DNA from: Hysterangium stoloniferum
Lineage: Eukaryota; Basidiomycota; Agaricomycetes; Hysterangiales; Hysterangiaceae
Assembly (NCBI GenBank): GCA_015178975.1
Contig: WHVD01000002.1
Coordinates: 1,240,001 to 1,304,000 of the forward strand
Length of the DNA: 64,000 nt
Direction: 5' to 3'
This document shows positions 38,146 to 48,659 of the stretch, piece by piece. The notes under the pieces are model-generated. The model saw only the letters and a program-made list of their open reading frames with translations, had not been told where the DNA came from and did not search any database. The position numbers were made by a program, and so were the translations under genes. Numbering within the stretch: the first letter of the stretch is position 1; every line of letters starts with the position of its first letter.

Positions 38146-39386
38146 TGTTATGACCGGAATACCTGCTGGACTCCAGGCACTAACTTATATGCACCCGCAC
38201 CCTATATGCACTAATTGTCAGTTTACCAGAATTCCTGCCAGACTCCGTACATCAGACTTGTCCACATTCAACTTCGTTACTTCATGTATCAGTCACCAGA
38301 ATACCCGCTGGACTCCATCCCTGTCTATGTCTGACTCTGTCCCACGCATCAGCCACCAGACCCCACTTGGAAAGCCTGTCATCCTTCTAACTGAGCCCCA
38401 TTCCCATTATAGTCAATGACCTGTCACGATTCAGACTCCGCTCCCACTCCATTCCCATTATGGTTTTATGACCTGTCACAATTCAGACTCTGCTTCCATT
38501 CCGTCCCGTTCCTAACACCAAGTTTGGTGTTTACTTATCTCATTTTATGTTTGCTAGTTTCATTTTCATTATTACTGGATTTGGTATGTTATTCATTCCA
38601 CAGTCTATATAGTCTGGCAGATGTTGTACATACAATCCAGTCAGAAAATCAGCTTAGATTCTCCTCAGTAATCTAGTACATTTTCTGCTCTAAACTCCTC
38701 TTTGAATTACACTGCTCTCACTAGTCGGAGCCCATGGGCTCTGACACATCTATCACTCAACCTCCGACTTATCTATCTCATCTCCCCATTCTCTTGACCC
38801 ATGACCTCTTGACCCACGACCTCTTGACCCACGACCTCTTGACCCACGACCTCTTGACCCACGACCTCTTGACCCATGACCTCTTGACCCACGACCTCTT
38901 GACCCACGACCTCTTGACCCACGACCTCTTGACCCACGACCTCTTGACCCACGACCTCTTGACCCACGACCTCTTGACCCACGACCTCTTGACCCACGAC
39001 CTCTTGACCCACGACCTCTTGACCCACGACCTCTTGACCCACGACCTCTTGACCCACGACCTCTTGACCCACGACCTCTTGACCCATGACCTCTTGACCC
39101 ACGACCTCTTGACCCACGACCTCTCGACCCATGACCTCTCGACCCATGACCTCTCGACCCACAACCTCTCGACCCACAACCTCTCGACCCACAACCTCTC
39201 GACCCACAACCCCTCGACCCATGACCCCTCGACCCACAAACTTTGCCTGGACTCCCCGGGATTCCCATCCACCTGTTTGAAATTGGACAACACGATCTTG
39301 CGAGGGTGCAGCCTATAAGCTGAAGCCAAGTCCTACCAGATTTCCTGTGGGTTTCTCTGGAAACCCTCTGTGTACATACCCTAACA
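38146..39386 (+). repeat. Solo LTR of chromovirus family 1 inside the Tc1 element
   Basis: 1241 bp beginning TGTTATGACC and ending CCCTAACA, inserted in the left TIR of the Tc1 element. It has a perfect 5-bp TSD ATATA (38141-38145 and 39387-39391). The uninterrupted right TIR shows the empty site. It matches the LTR at 58910-59750 except that an internal 15-bp repeat has expanded. A TATATAG box lies at 38606-38612, and AGTCAGAAAAT, the presumed self-primer, at 38639-38649, 33 bp downstream. Confidence 0.93.
38791..39239 (+). repeat. 15-bp minisatellite, about 30 units
   Basis: Unit CTCTTGACCCACGAC, very uniform on the left, with CTCGACCCACAAC-type variants on the right. The equivalent stretch in the other LTR copies (about 52070-52125 and 59060-59115) has only about four units. 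Because 15 is a multiple of three, several strands and frames are open through it; these are not genes. Confidence 0.95.
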
Positions 39387-39648
39387 ATATACTAGAACAT
39401 GTTGGCTATCTACCAACTTGAAAAAATCATGTGATTCCAATCAAAACACATTGCTCAATAAATCAAATAAAATAATCACTCATTGGGGCAGTATTTTGAC
39501 CCTCTATTATTTTCTCTGATTTTCAATGTTACACCAGTATAAGGTAGGAGTGGGTCATGTGAATCATCAACATGTCATGTGATCTTATTTGTATCAATTT
39601 GACATGTTGAACTTTGTTCATTCATCTCCTTGACTCCTTACCACCATT

Positions 39649-40680
39649 ATGAAATCCATCTCTGCTGAAAAGCATTCTTCTGTTGTTTCTCTCCTCAATG
39701 AGGGGTATTCCCATCATCAAATTCAAGCTAGGACTGGCTTGGGGAAGGGTACTATTGGCAGGATCAGTAGGGAGGTAGAGGGGGATAAGGAAAATCATCC
39801 TGGTGGCCATCCTTCCAAGCTTTCCCCTTATGATAAACAGTCAATTATCCATCAAATCAGCTTTGGGAAGCTTGACAATGCTGTCCAAGCCACCCAATTC
39901 ATAAATTCCATCATATCTACCTCTGTCACTCCTAAGACTGTTAGGAATGTGTTGAAGGAAGCTGGCTTTAGGTCAGCAACAAAGAAGAAAGTCCCTATGC
40001 TCAAGGGGTCTCATCATCAGCAATATCTAAAGTTTGCCCAATACCATGAAAATTGGACTATGGAGGACTGGAAGAGGGTGTTGTGGACTGATGAGACAAA
40101 AATCAATAGGATTGGGTCAGATGGGAAGGTATATGTTTGGAAGCAACAAGGGGAACCAGTATCAGACAGGACCACCACACCAACTGTCAAACATGGAGGA
40201 GGGAATAACTTGATGGTTTGGGGGTGTATGGGCTGGAATGGGGTGGGGAAGCTGATAGAGGTGCAGGGGAACATGGATGCAGTGCAGTATTGTGAGATTT
40301 TGGAGGAGGGAGTGGAGGAGAGCATTGAAAGTTTGGAGATGGCTGAGGATAAGTGGTACTTCCAATAGGACAATGATCCAAAACATACCTCAAAAAAGGC
40401 AGACCAGTGGTTTTCTAACAATAACATCATTCCCATTAAGTGGCCTGCCCAATCCCCTAATCTAAATCCCATTGAACACCTCTGGCAACACCTGAAGGCC
40501 AAACTACAACAATATAACATACCACCCAAAGGAGTACATGAATTATGAGACAGGGTGGCAAAGGAGTGGACTGAAATACCACCAGAGACATGCCAGAAGC
40601 TAATAGAAAGCATGCCTAGGAGGATACAGGTAGTTTTAAAGACAAAGGGTGGTCATACAAAGTATTATATTGTAAAATAA
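39649..40680 (+). pseudogene. Tc1/mariner DD34E transposase, two nonsense mutations
   Basis: 343-codon reading frame with an N-terminal helix-turn-helix (SSVVSLLNEGYSHHQIQART) and the catalytic triad. The first Asp is in VLWTDETKINRIGSDG, the second Asp in DNDPKHTSKK, and the Glu in SPNLNPIEHLW; exactly 34 residues lie between the last two. The frame is broken by TAG at 40366-40368, just before the second Asp where the family has Gln, and by TGA at 40546-40548 where a Trp is expected. Both are single C-to-T or G-to-A changes. The frame is otherwise undisturbed to the TAA at 40678-40680, so inactivation looks fairly recent. Confidence 0.9.
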
Positions 40681-40917
40681 TACGGTCAAAAAAAACTGCC
40701 CCAATGAGTGATTATTTTGTTTGATTTATTGAGCAATGAGGTTTGATTGGAATCACATGATTTATTAAGTTGGTAGATACCCAACATATTCTAGTATATC
40801 ATGTAAATTTCTCAGAATTCTTGCTGATGTCATTCCTTCACATAATATCAATCTTTCGAAAATGCACAAACATTGGGGCAGTTTTTTGACCCACTGTATA
40901 TGTACTTCTGTTATGCC

Positions 40918-41566
40918 TGATATACATGAGGAAGCACAGGTCAAAACAAACATCTAAAAATGACAATGCAATATGGTGTGAGTCATATCTGAGTCATCTT
41001 GGTAAGGATGTGAGTAAAGCTGTGCTGAACCACATGGTGAATGACAAATAATAGATAAGATCAGACATGTGATATGGAGAAATGGAGAAATAGGATAGAA
41101 CAATAGGGGCGACTGAGTCAGATAATAGGAGAGATGGAGTGATATGAAGAATAGATGTGATGGCTGATGAAATGTCAATGATAATGAGTCAGAGACACCC
41201 AAGAATCCCATGACAATGCATCACCCTCAAATGCAATGCTTGATTTCGAAATCTTGACAATATTACCAATCAATGACCAAGATTGGATGTGCTCTGTTCC
41301 TAATTTTGCAGTATAAGGAGGAGCAACCAATATCTGCATTAGAACCAGATGGAGAATTTAGTCCTTAACCATACATACAAGGAACACAAAATGACGATGA
41401 CATTGACGAGGCTTTACTTGACTTCCTTCTGGCACTGGGGTTTTAAACAATGAGGGTCCTCTGTGATCTCCTTCTGGAGTGAACATTGCCTTGTAATAGA
41501 TTCCCTGTGATGGTGGGTAACAATATCACTGCTGTACTCAATCAAATTGATAGTGGAAGACTTCAT
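40918..41566. repeat. Dispersed ~650-bp repeat, copy A
   Basis: Direct-orientation match to 50232-50897, recognisable throughout by eye (both start with ATACATGAGGAAGCACAGGT and end with GATAGTGGAAGA). It has no recognised coding content. In both places it lies near family-1 LTR pieces, so it may be part of an LTR element that I could not otherwise define. Confidence 0.7.
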
Positions 41567-41678
41567 CGACTGGAAAACCTGCCAGACTCTGGGCACTAAC
41601 TTATATGCACCCGCACCCTACACCAATTATCAGTTTACCAGAAAACCCACCAGACTCCGTACATCAGACCTGTCCATG
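41567..41678 (+). repeat. Family-1 LTR fragment
   Basis: Matches the start of the family-1 LTR (ACTCTGGGCACTAACTTATA, then CAGACTCCGTACATCAGACC) and is cut off at 41679 by the family-2 LTR. Confidence 0.8.
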
Positions 41679-42109
41679 TGTCACAACTGTCACAAGTCAC
41701 AACATTGTCACAAATATTCAAAGGTAATTTTCAACAACTCTTTGACTCATCAAATTCAACTTGACAAACCCAAACATTATTTGACAACATCAAATCTCTT
41801 TTGACATGTCTCATTTCGATGTCATGAATGATTTCATTATTAGATCATAATATAGTCATAATGATACAAAGAAAAACATAAAAAGGCTATGAACGGAGCA
41901 AGGGAAGTCAGTCGAAATATCTGTAAATTAGTGATACTAGTAATCTAACTTGTCGTAACTTCTTCGACAAATACTTCCATGAGTTCTCACAACTGGTAAT
42001 AGCCTCTTACTTCATCGACAGGGTGAATATATACTTCATTGAATGAGGCTTTCAAATTCGATTAGTAGAATATTATTCGACTTTATTGAAGAATAATTGA
42101 TTCGTAACA
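41679..42109 (+). repeat. 5' LTR, family 2
   Basis: 431 bp, starting TGTCACAACTGTCAC and ending TTCGTAACA. A homologous LTR lies in opposite orientation at 52811-53246. The TATA-like TAAAAAGG at 41879 lies 31 bp before AGTCGAAATAT (41910-41920), the presumed transcript start and self-primer. Confidence 0.88.
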
Positions 42110-42111
42110 GT

Positions 42112-42122
42112 ATATTTTGACT
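42112..42122 (+). promoter_or_regulatory. Putative self-primer binding site, element 2
   Basis: ATATTTTGACT, two bases after the LTR end, pairs with AGTCGAAATAT at 41910-41920 at 10 of 11 positions. The exception is a C-to-T-type difference that still allows a G-U pair in RNA. Confidence 0.7.
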
Positions 42123-42460
42123 ATTAACTGTTGATGAAGCCCAGGATGCGATCCGAGACTACCAAAGCATTGAGTTCTACAGCACTTCAATCCGTAGCCC
42201 CCATTCCTTCACCGAGAATTATTTGGCCATCACGAATTCCAGTTTCTCCTTTAACCAAAACTAGAAGAGCTGTGATGTCTTCAATCTGAGAACCCGAAGA
42301 GATTCAAGAATCCAAAGAAATTCGAGAAGAGCCGATCTTGCCAATTCAAGAAAAATCTGGATCCCCTTTAATGCCTTTGCCTGAGTCTCCGCCCCCCGCA
42401 GCTGTTACATCTGACGATGAAACAATGTTATGACATTTCGGAGATGCACTCGGAAAAGTA

Positions 42461-43408
42461 TTGAAGGACCAGATGTGTTTGAAGGAGCCTGAACTCACAG
42501 TGAATAAGCCTGAAGAGTTTACCAGAGAAGAACCTTTGATGTTAAAGAATTTTATCGCTCAATGCGAAATGGTTTTTCAATCTCGACCAAAATCATTTGA
42601 ATCCGATCAATCAAAAATTACGATGGTAACTTCATATTCCTGGAAAATGGCTCAAGAGTGGTGGCAACCTTTTCTATTAAATTCTCCCATTCCACCTCCA
42701 TCTTTCCTTGTGGATTATCTCGATTTTCTAGATGAATTATATGCTCAATTTGGAGAAATTGATGCAGAAGGAGAAGCTGAAGAAAAACTCAACAATCTTC
42801 AAATGAAAGCTCATCATCATGTTGCGAAGTATTCAATTCAATTTACAAGTCTCACTGCTCAAACTCGATATGATGAATTCACTTTATGATGACGATTTTA
42901 TAAAGGACTTCCAAATCGAATTAAGGATGAAATAGTGAAGCTTCAAGTTCAGCCCAAACATTTTGCCGAATTGCAAATGGCAGCCCTTCAACTTGATTCT
43001 TACTATTGGATGTGAGAGAATGAATGTCAATGTGAAACAAAATCAAGTTCGACTCTGCAAAGATTTGAAGGAAGACAACCAGTGATGCCTTCAACTTATC
43101 CTTCAACATCACAAACACCTTTGACTGCAAAACTGACAACTTCAACTTCAAGAACATTTAGGCCTTTGACTCAAGTGAAACCATCTTTGACAATTTTAGG
43201 ACCTGATGGACGATTACTTCTGGCCGAACGAGACAGAAGATTTAAAGAAGGGTTATGTATATTATGTGGAGAAAAAGGCCATTCAGCGAGGGATTGCCTG
43301 AAAAGAAAAACTTGTCAAATTGCAAAAGGACAAATCATTGAAGTTCAAGATTCGACAGCTCAATCCGATCAGTTGAATCAAACATTGAATGTTAAATTGG
43401 AAAATTGA
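42461..43408 (+). pseudogene. Gag of element 2 (capsid and zinc knuckle)
   Basis: Retrotransposon gag domain (ESDQSKITMVTSYSWKMAQE, LDFLDELYAQFGEIDAEGEA) in the frame 42461-42889, which ends at a stop where CGA or TGG would be expected. The C-terminal part (43082-43408) has the CCHC knuckle CILCGEKGHSARDC. The frame ends with TGA at 43406-43408; pol continues in the same frame. Confidence 0.8.
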
Positions 43409-43441
43409 AAAGGGATACTCTTCAGGCATGTGAAGAGTATC
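43406..43441 (+). promoter_or_regulatory. Gag-pol junction: in-frame TGA followed by an 11-bp hairpin
   Basis: TGA at 43406-43408 is followed five bases later by GATACTCTTCA (43414-43424), a 6-nt loop and the exact complement TGAAGAGTATC (43431-43441). Gag and protease share one frame across it. A stop plus downstream stem is the usual layout for translational readthrough; here the TGA could also be a CGA-to-TGA mutation. Confidence 0.6.
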
Positions 43442-45447
43442 AAAGAAAACTTGATTGAAAAAGATTCCTGTGTAATATTACGAGCAGTAACAATTTCTGA
43501 TTCTTTAATTATCGAACTTAAATCAAAGAAAATTCCGAAAATAAAAGCATTAATCGATTCAGGATCTAGTCACATTTTTATGGACAAAACATTTGCACAA
43601 CAAAATAATCTACCTTTTGACCAATTGAAAAATTCATTATCATTGAAATTAATTGACGGATCAGTTCCGACATCAGGACAAATCATGTATACAACTACAT
43701 TACAAGTCTATTTTCCATCCAGGCAAACTCAAGAATTACAATTCTTCTTAACCAATCTCGACTCATCTTGTCAAGTGGTATTAGGACTCAACTGGCTGAA
43801 GCAATACAATCCTGCAATTGACTGGCAATCTGGCCATATATTGTTTGAACCTACTTTGACACCTTCAACAAATCCAAATCCAATTCAACCATCAATCAAA
43901 ATGTTATCGGAAGAGAAGTATGCTTCAACCTCGGCGAGTTATTCATCTATATCTGAGAAAATCCATGAAGAATCAAAATCCGAGACTATTAATCTGAATA
44001 TCAATATAGGAGGATATCTGAAAACTATTAAGTATACCAAATTCTAATATACTCTAAAGGTCATTTAAACATCTGAGATGTGATTCAAACATAATTTGGT
44101 TTTTAAAACTTTTTGAAAGTTTTAAACTCTCTCATACATTACAAACTAAAGAATCTTTCCGGACATGAGTAGACAATAAAAAAAATTAGTAGTTTGAAAC
44201 ACTAATACTTTTAAAAAATAGATACCTTTAGATAGTCCATTCCATGCATATGTATATCATTGGCACCTCTAAATACATATGTATTACTTCGGAATGGATC
44301 TGTTAATCTGAACAGATTTCTACTTGATTCAACATACCCAGAATATATAGGGGGTTTTACTTAATAAAGACAGCTGTGATATGAAAAATTTCCAATAATA
44401 TTTTACATATTTTACATGGAAATAACTACATTTCAACTTTTAAAAAACAAAGTACTAATAAAAGTATTAGTAGGCATCTGTAAAAGGAAGGAAATTATAT
44501 ACAATGGAATTTGTTAAATAACTATGGGTTGTATAAGATGTAATATGGAGAACTATTTCTGATGGTTATTTTTTGATGATATAATTGTTTCAGAATAGAT
44601 ATCACTATTTAAAGATGGAGTTTTGTAAAAATAAGACTTTTATTAGTAAATATTTGAGATTATAGTAATTATAAACACCCTCCATAGTCAATCAGAAGAC
44701 ATTCTTATGACCTGCAAAAGCAAAAGATTCTCAAACCTTTGTGGTCTTTATTCACAACAAATCTTTCAAGGCTTGTAAGGCCTCTGGTGCAAAAACTATG
44801 ACTTTGACTTCATTTGACATACCGAATGTTCCAACTGAATATTCCAATTTCTCGGACATCTTCGACAAAAAAGAAGCTGAAGCTTTACCTCAACATCGAA
44901 GTTATGATCACGCTATCCCATTAGAAGGAATTACTCCACCTATGGGTCCGATCTATTCATTATCTGAGACAGAACTTCAAGTGCTATGAGAATATCTCCA
45001 AGAAAACCTTTCGAAGAAGTTTATTCAATTGTCGCAATCTCCCACTGGCACACCAATTTTATTCATCAAGAAAAAAGATGGAAGCCTACGACTTTGCATC
45101 AATTATTGAGGACTTAAATAAAATTACATGAAAAAACCAATATCCACTTCCTTTAATTCCTGATCTTTTGGATCGACTTTGAATGGTGAAATATTTTACA
45201 AAAATTGATCTTTGAGGTGCCAATAATCTAGTTAGGATTGCTCCAGGTGACAAATGGAAAACAGCCTTTCAGACTCGATATGGATCTTTTGAATATTTGG
45301 TTATGCCTTTTGGACTATGCAATGCTCTGGCAACTTTTCAACAATTAATAAATGAAATATTTTCAGATTTACTTGATATCAGGGTAATTATCTATCTCGA
45401 CAACATACTAATATTTTCCGACAATCTCGGGGAACATTTACGACATG
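43409..45447 (+). pseudogene. Pol of element 2 (protease and partial reverse transcriptase)
   Basis: The protease has the aspartyl motif ALIDSGSSHIFMD and later VVLGLNWLKQYNPAIDW. After the 675-bp insertion the frame resumes with FSDIFDKKEAEALPQHRSYD and the RT core ([40 protein letters not shown]). At least three stops (for example 45107-45109 and 45213-45215) stand where family members have CGA-coded Arg. The RT active site reads YLDN, not YLDD. Everything downstream is missing. Confidence 0.87.
44009..44683. mobile_element. 675-bp AT-rich TIR element, copy 1
   Basis: Starts GGAGGATATCTG and ends AAACACCCTCC (GGAGG/CCTCC ends), flanked by a 3-bp duplication ATA (44006-44008 and 44684-44686). 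A near-identical 675-bp copy is at 60148-60822. There are no open frames of note. The superfamily is unclear. Confidence 0.85.
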
Positions 45448-45838
45448 TGTTATGACCGGAATTCCCACCGGACTCCAGGCACTAACTTATACGCACCAAT
45501 TGTCAGTTTATCAGAATTCCCACCAGACTCCATACATCAGACTCATCCACATTTGACTTCGTTATGTCATGTATCAATCACTGGAATACCCACCAGACTC
45601 CATCCCTGTCTATTTCTGACCTCGTCCCATGCATCAGTCACTGGATCCCACTCAGAAAACCCGTCATCCCTCTAACTGAGCCCCATTCCCATTTTAGTCA
45701 ATGACCTGTCACGATTCGGACTCCACTCTGTTCTGTTCTGTTCCTAACACCAAATTTGGTGTTTACTTATCTTGTTTTATGTTTGCTAGTTTCATTTTCA
45801 TTATTACTGGATTTGATATGTTATTCATTCCACATATT
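45448..45838 (+). repeat. Family-1 LTR, 5' part only
   Basis: Starts TGTTATGACCGG and follows the family-1 LTR through the U3 region up to TTATTCATTCCACA, just before the TATA box, then ends. It truncates element 2 on its left. Confidence 0.85.
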
Positions 45839-46912
45839 TTGTAATTAGATAAGAACTACTGTACAGTTGCTTACTAATACTAACACTTTTTGCTCACATC
45901 CACCATGTATGTAATGACATACCTCCCCACTATATTCTTACAACTTGATCATGATTCTGATCCCAAAAGATGGCATGTAAAATGGTGGTAACACAATCAC
46001 AATCACAATCTATCTCCAACAGAGTCATGGATTCCAGAACATGATGTTATTGACTCCTTGTGGAGGGACCAGAAGTACAGATGGAAAATTAGAGTAAGCT
46101 ACTTGAAGTTATTTTTAGTTACTAAAATAACTGAAGTTTGACTTTATAGTTGGGAAAATGGGACCTGGGTGTGCTCATTATTACAGGAGGATGACAAGAT
46201 CTTGGATTAAGACCAATACCAGCATATTTCCAGAGCTTGCAGGCATGCTGAGAGTCTAGCCAAGATAGTGTTAAATTTGATGATGAAACACACCTTTTTA
46301 TAGGGGGAGTCCACCAATTATTGCAACTTTTCATATGAAGATGCTAATTGTGGACCATGCATTTGGAGGTTAATGTGTGTCAGAACCACTATACACCTCC
46401 CAGAGCATCCAACCTATATTGTCAGGAGGTGCTACACTAACTGACACAAGATATTGAGACACAAAGTACTTTTATTACAAGCTTATTAAACTCTTGTATA
46501 TTGTGTATTGCAATAGAGTCAACTCATACTATTTTTAATAGATAGCTAGTTCTCCTAGATGGCTCTAGACAATATAGATGGCACACTTATTGATCTTCCC
46601 ACTTTCCTGATGTGGGTGAGTTCCATTCTCAGATCCGAAGAAATAAATATATCATATTCGGGAGCCAACTAATGAGACAAAACTGTTGCTTACCCATTCA
46701 GAATCACTGAAACTGAATGGATCGCACATTAAGCTGCCACCGAAGGTTTATTTACAGAAGACCCCGTTGTATCTTAGTGGTCGTCTTTCTTTTTATATTC
46801 GAAACCGTATATGTAATTGTAACAAACTTTTGTTACATAATTGTGTCATACCCAAGAACTCATATACACGAACATTTCTGCACATCGGATCAATATACTA
46901 CCATCATTCATA
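45839..46912. other. Unassigned sequence
   Basis: About 1.1 kb without a recognised gene. It includes a 48-bp stretch at 46495-46542 that matches 26267-26312 upstream of the BRI3-like gene. Confidence 0.45.
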
Positions 46913-48389
46913 CTAGTATGTTGCGACCTTTTTAATTCCCTCAGATGACGTCGACTGCTCCTCCTGGGTACTTGTATGCGACCTTGATGATGCATAAAAA
47001 GTCAAATGATGATTAATGGTATGCAGTTCACATTCTTCCGACATTAATGACCTCCGCTTCCGATCGAAATCACGCAGATTAAGAACAAGACGTGGGCCCT
47101 GAGAGACATATGTGATAACGTATAATTTAAGTATAGGCGGGAATAACTCACCACTACGCCAAGGCAAGTGTGTAACCATCTGTAGGACCGTTGTTCAGTT
47201 CGACAGACATTGCATAAGCACGATCTACGATCAATTACTCACAATTCCCCCATAATTCCGCCTCCACATATTGAATCTATTGAAAATTGGATTGCAAACC
47301 AAAGCAATAGCGCTGAAGCAGTACGAATCAGGGCTGTTATGCTCGTAATTAAGATCACTAACCAAACACAATGAAAAATGCCCAAGCACCATCCCTAACA
47401 AGGACTTGTAATAGGCCACCACCGCCCATCCCCGTCGTGAAATACTTGTGTATCCACATGCCAATGAGGAGAAAGAACAGGATGCTGTCATATGCAAGAC
47501 CAAGTGCCCTTTATGACACATCTTACTTGGTTATACCATACGATGGGGTATATTCTACATACCAGTAATACGGAAATACCTTGGGTATCTTGACTGTAAA
47601 ACACGGAATGTTGCGCAAGTTTGAAGGAACACTCGACGGGATTGGTTTAAGCACCCATTGAGAGAGTAAAATCACCATGAAGACGAAGGCTGCCCCATTG
47701 ATTGCGAAAAATAAGATATACAAGGCAATAAGTAAGCCTTTGGGTCTTCCGTATAATGCGTACACTAACACATCAGTAAAAATAAGTACTAATGGATTGT
47801 GACTGCTTACGTCGCATAACGAGAAGCAGTTCTACACCTAAAAATACAGAGTAACCTATTATGGTCTTGAACCATATCCACACTGCACAGCCAGCAGCGG
47901 TCAGGAGTATATGGGTGGCTAGAGATGTATGAAACAGGAGTTGCATACTATAAGTTCGCATTAGCAAGGCCCGAAGAGAGTGAACGGCAGAAAGCTTACA
48001 TTACGAGCACTAAATTCAGATATCGAACCTCAAAAAAAAGGAAAGAAATAAAACTCCATTGTCCCCTATGGTTGTAATGACGGGATTGAGTCCGTGTACG
48101 GATGGAGTTAGGATGGCAACGCACTTCCAGATTAACTCCACCTGTATGAGTGCTCAACAAATACTAGACAATATACAAAATTCACGATAAGTACTTACCT
48201 CATCTGCGAATGTAATACAGTAATCCCAGAAGAAAAATGTGGCTGCTGCCACTATGAAGTACGGCAGCGTGTTCATAATACTTATGAATAGTAGTTCGGA
48301 TCCAAGAGGGCAAGTCACTTACAGGAGCTATATTTTGCTTCAGTTGTTGTCTGGACGAGCTGACCAAAGTCTAATGGCGACGAACTCAT
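46913..48389 (-). pseudogene. DUF6533-type multi-spanning membrane protein, one apparent frameshift
   Basis: Well-preserved member of the agaricomycete DUF6533 family; function unknown. Exons, minus strand: 48323-48389 (MSSSPLDFGQLVQTTTEAKY), 48199-48251 and 48125-48141 (LAAATFFFWDYCITFADEVE), 48000-48065, 47811-47947, 47563-47764 (LYALYGRPKGLLIALYILF), 47363-47508 (ILFFLLIGMW, LLQVLVRDGAWAFFIVF), then two or three more ending at 46913 after LGVVGPRLVLNLRDF and a polar Ser-rich tail. Phases agree everywhere except near 47334-47362. There the hydrophobic reading continues only if one base is missing, or if a 29-nt intron is removed. It could still be functional if the sequence has an error. 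Confidence 0.78.
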
Positions 48390-48659
48390 TATCCCTTTGC
48401 AAACATGAAGAGGCGGAGATGTATTATATGTGTCGACGTAAGACATTTGTAGAATTGTCTTGGGCTTACATCAGCCTCCCACGGGGATGTCCTGATAAAA
48501 TCAAGATTTGTTCTGGTGAGACAGATATGAGACAAAGTCAATGCGCTGCTATGGGGGTTTTATCTTCATCCATCGGCTGTGACAAACCCGCGGAGCTAAG
48601 GTTCATGGGGGGACTCTGCTCAGCTAGCACAAGTCACAAGTTGTTGAGATAGACTCGAG

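Larger units (their letters stand above)
38044..40896 (+). mobile_element. Tc1-like DNA transposon carrying a nested solo LTR
   Basis: Terminal inverted repeats begin CAGTGGATCAAAAAATTGCC on the left and CAGTGGGTCAAAAAACTGCC on the right, flanked by TA on both sides (38042-38043 and 40897-40898). The TIRs are about 220 bp long. Removing the solo LTR (38146-39386) and one TSD copy leaves about 1.6 kb, the normal Tc1 size. Each TIR contains the GGTCAAAAA-CTGCCCCAATG word twice: at the outer end, and in opposite orientation at its inner end (39481-39502 left, 40684-40706 right). Confidence 0.9.
41679..45447 (+). mobile_element. Chromovirus/Ty3-gypsy element 2, 3'-truncated and mutated
   Basis: The 5' LTR (41679-42109) is followed by a self-priming-type site, a leader, gag, protease and the beginning of reverse transcriptase. 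The element is cut at 45447 where a family-1 LTR fragment begins. A 675-bp TIR element sits between protease and RT (44009-44683). No 3' LTR is seen. Many CGA-to-TGA stops show that it is inactive. Confidence 0.88.

Noticed and set aside
38791..39239. CRISPR-like array
   Set aside because: The repeats are contiguous with no unique spacers, in a eukaryotic LTR.
38734..39329. Long overlapping ORFs on both strands (up to 194 codons of pentapeptide repeats)
   Set aside because: They are produced by a 15-bp minisatellite inside a solo LTR; every frame without a stop in the unit stays open.
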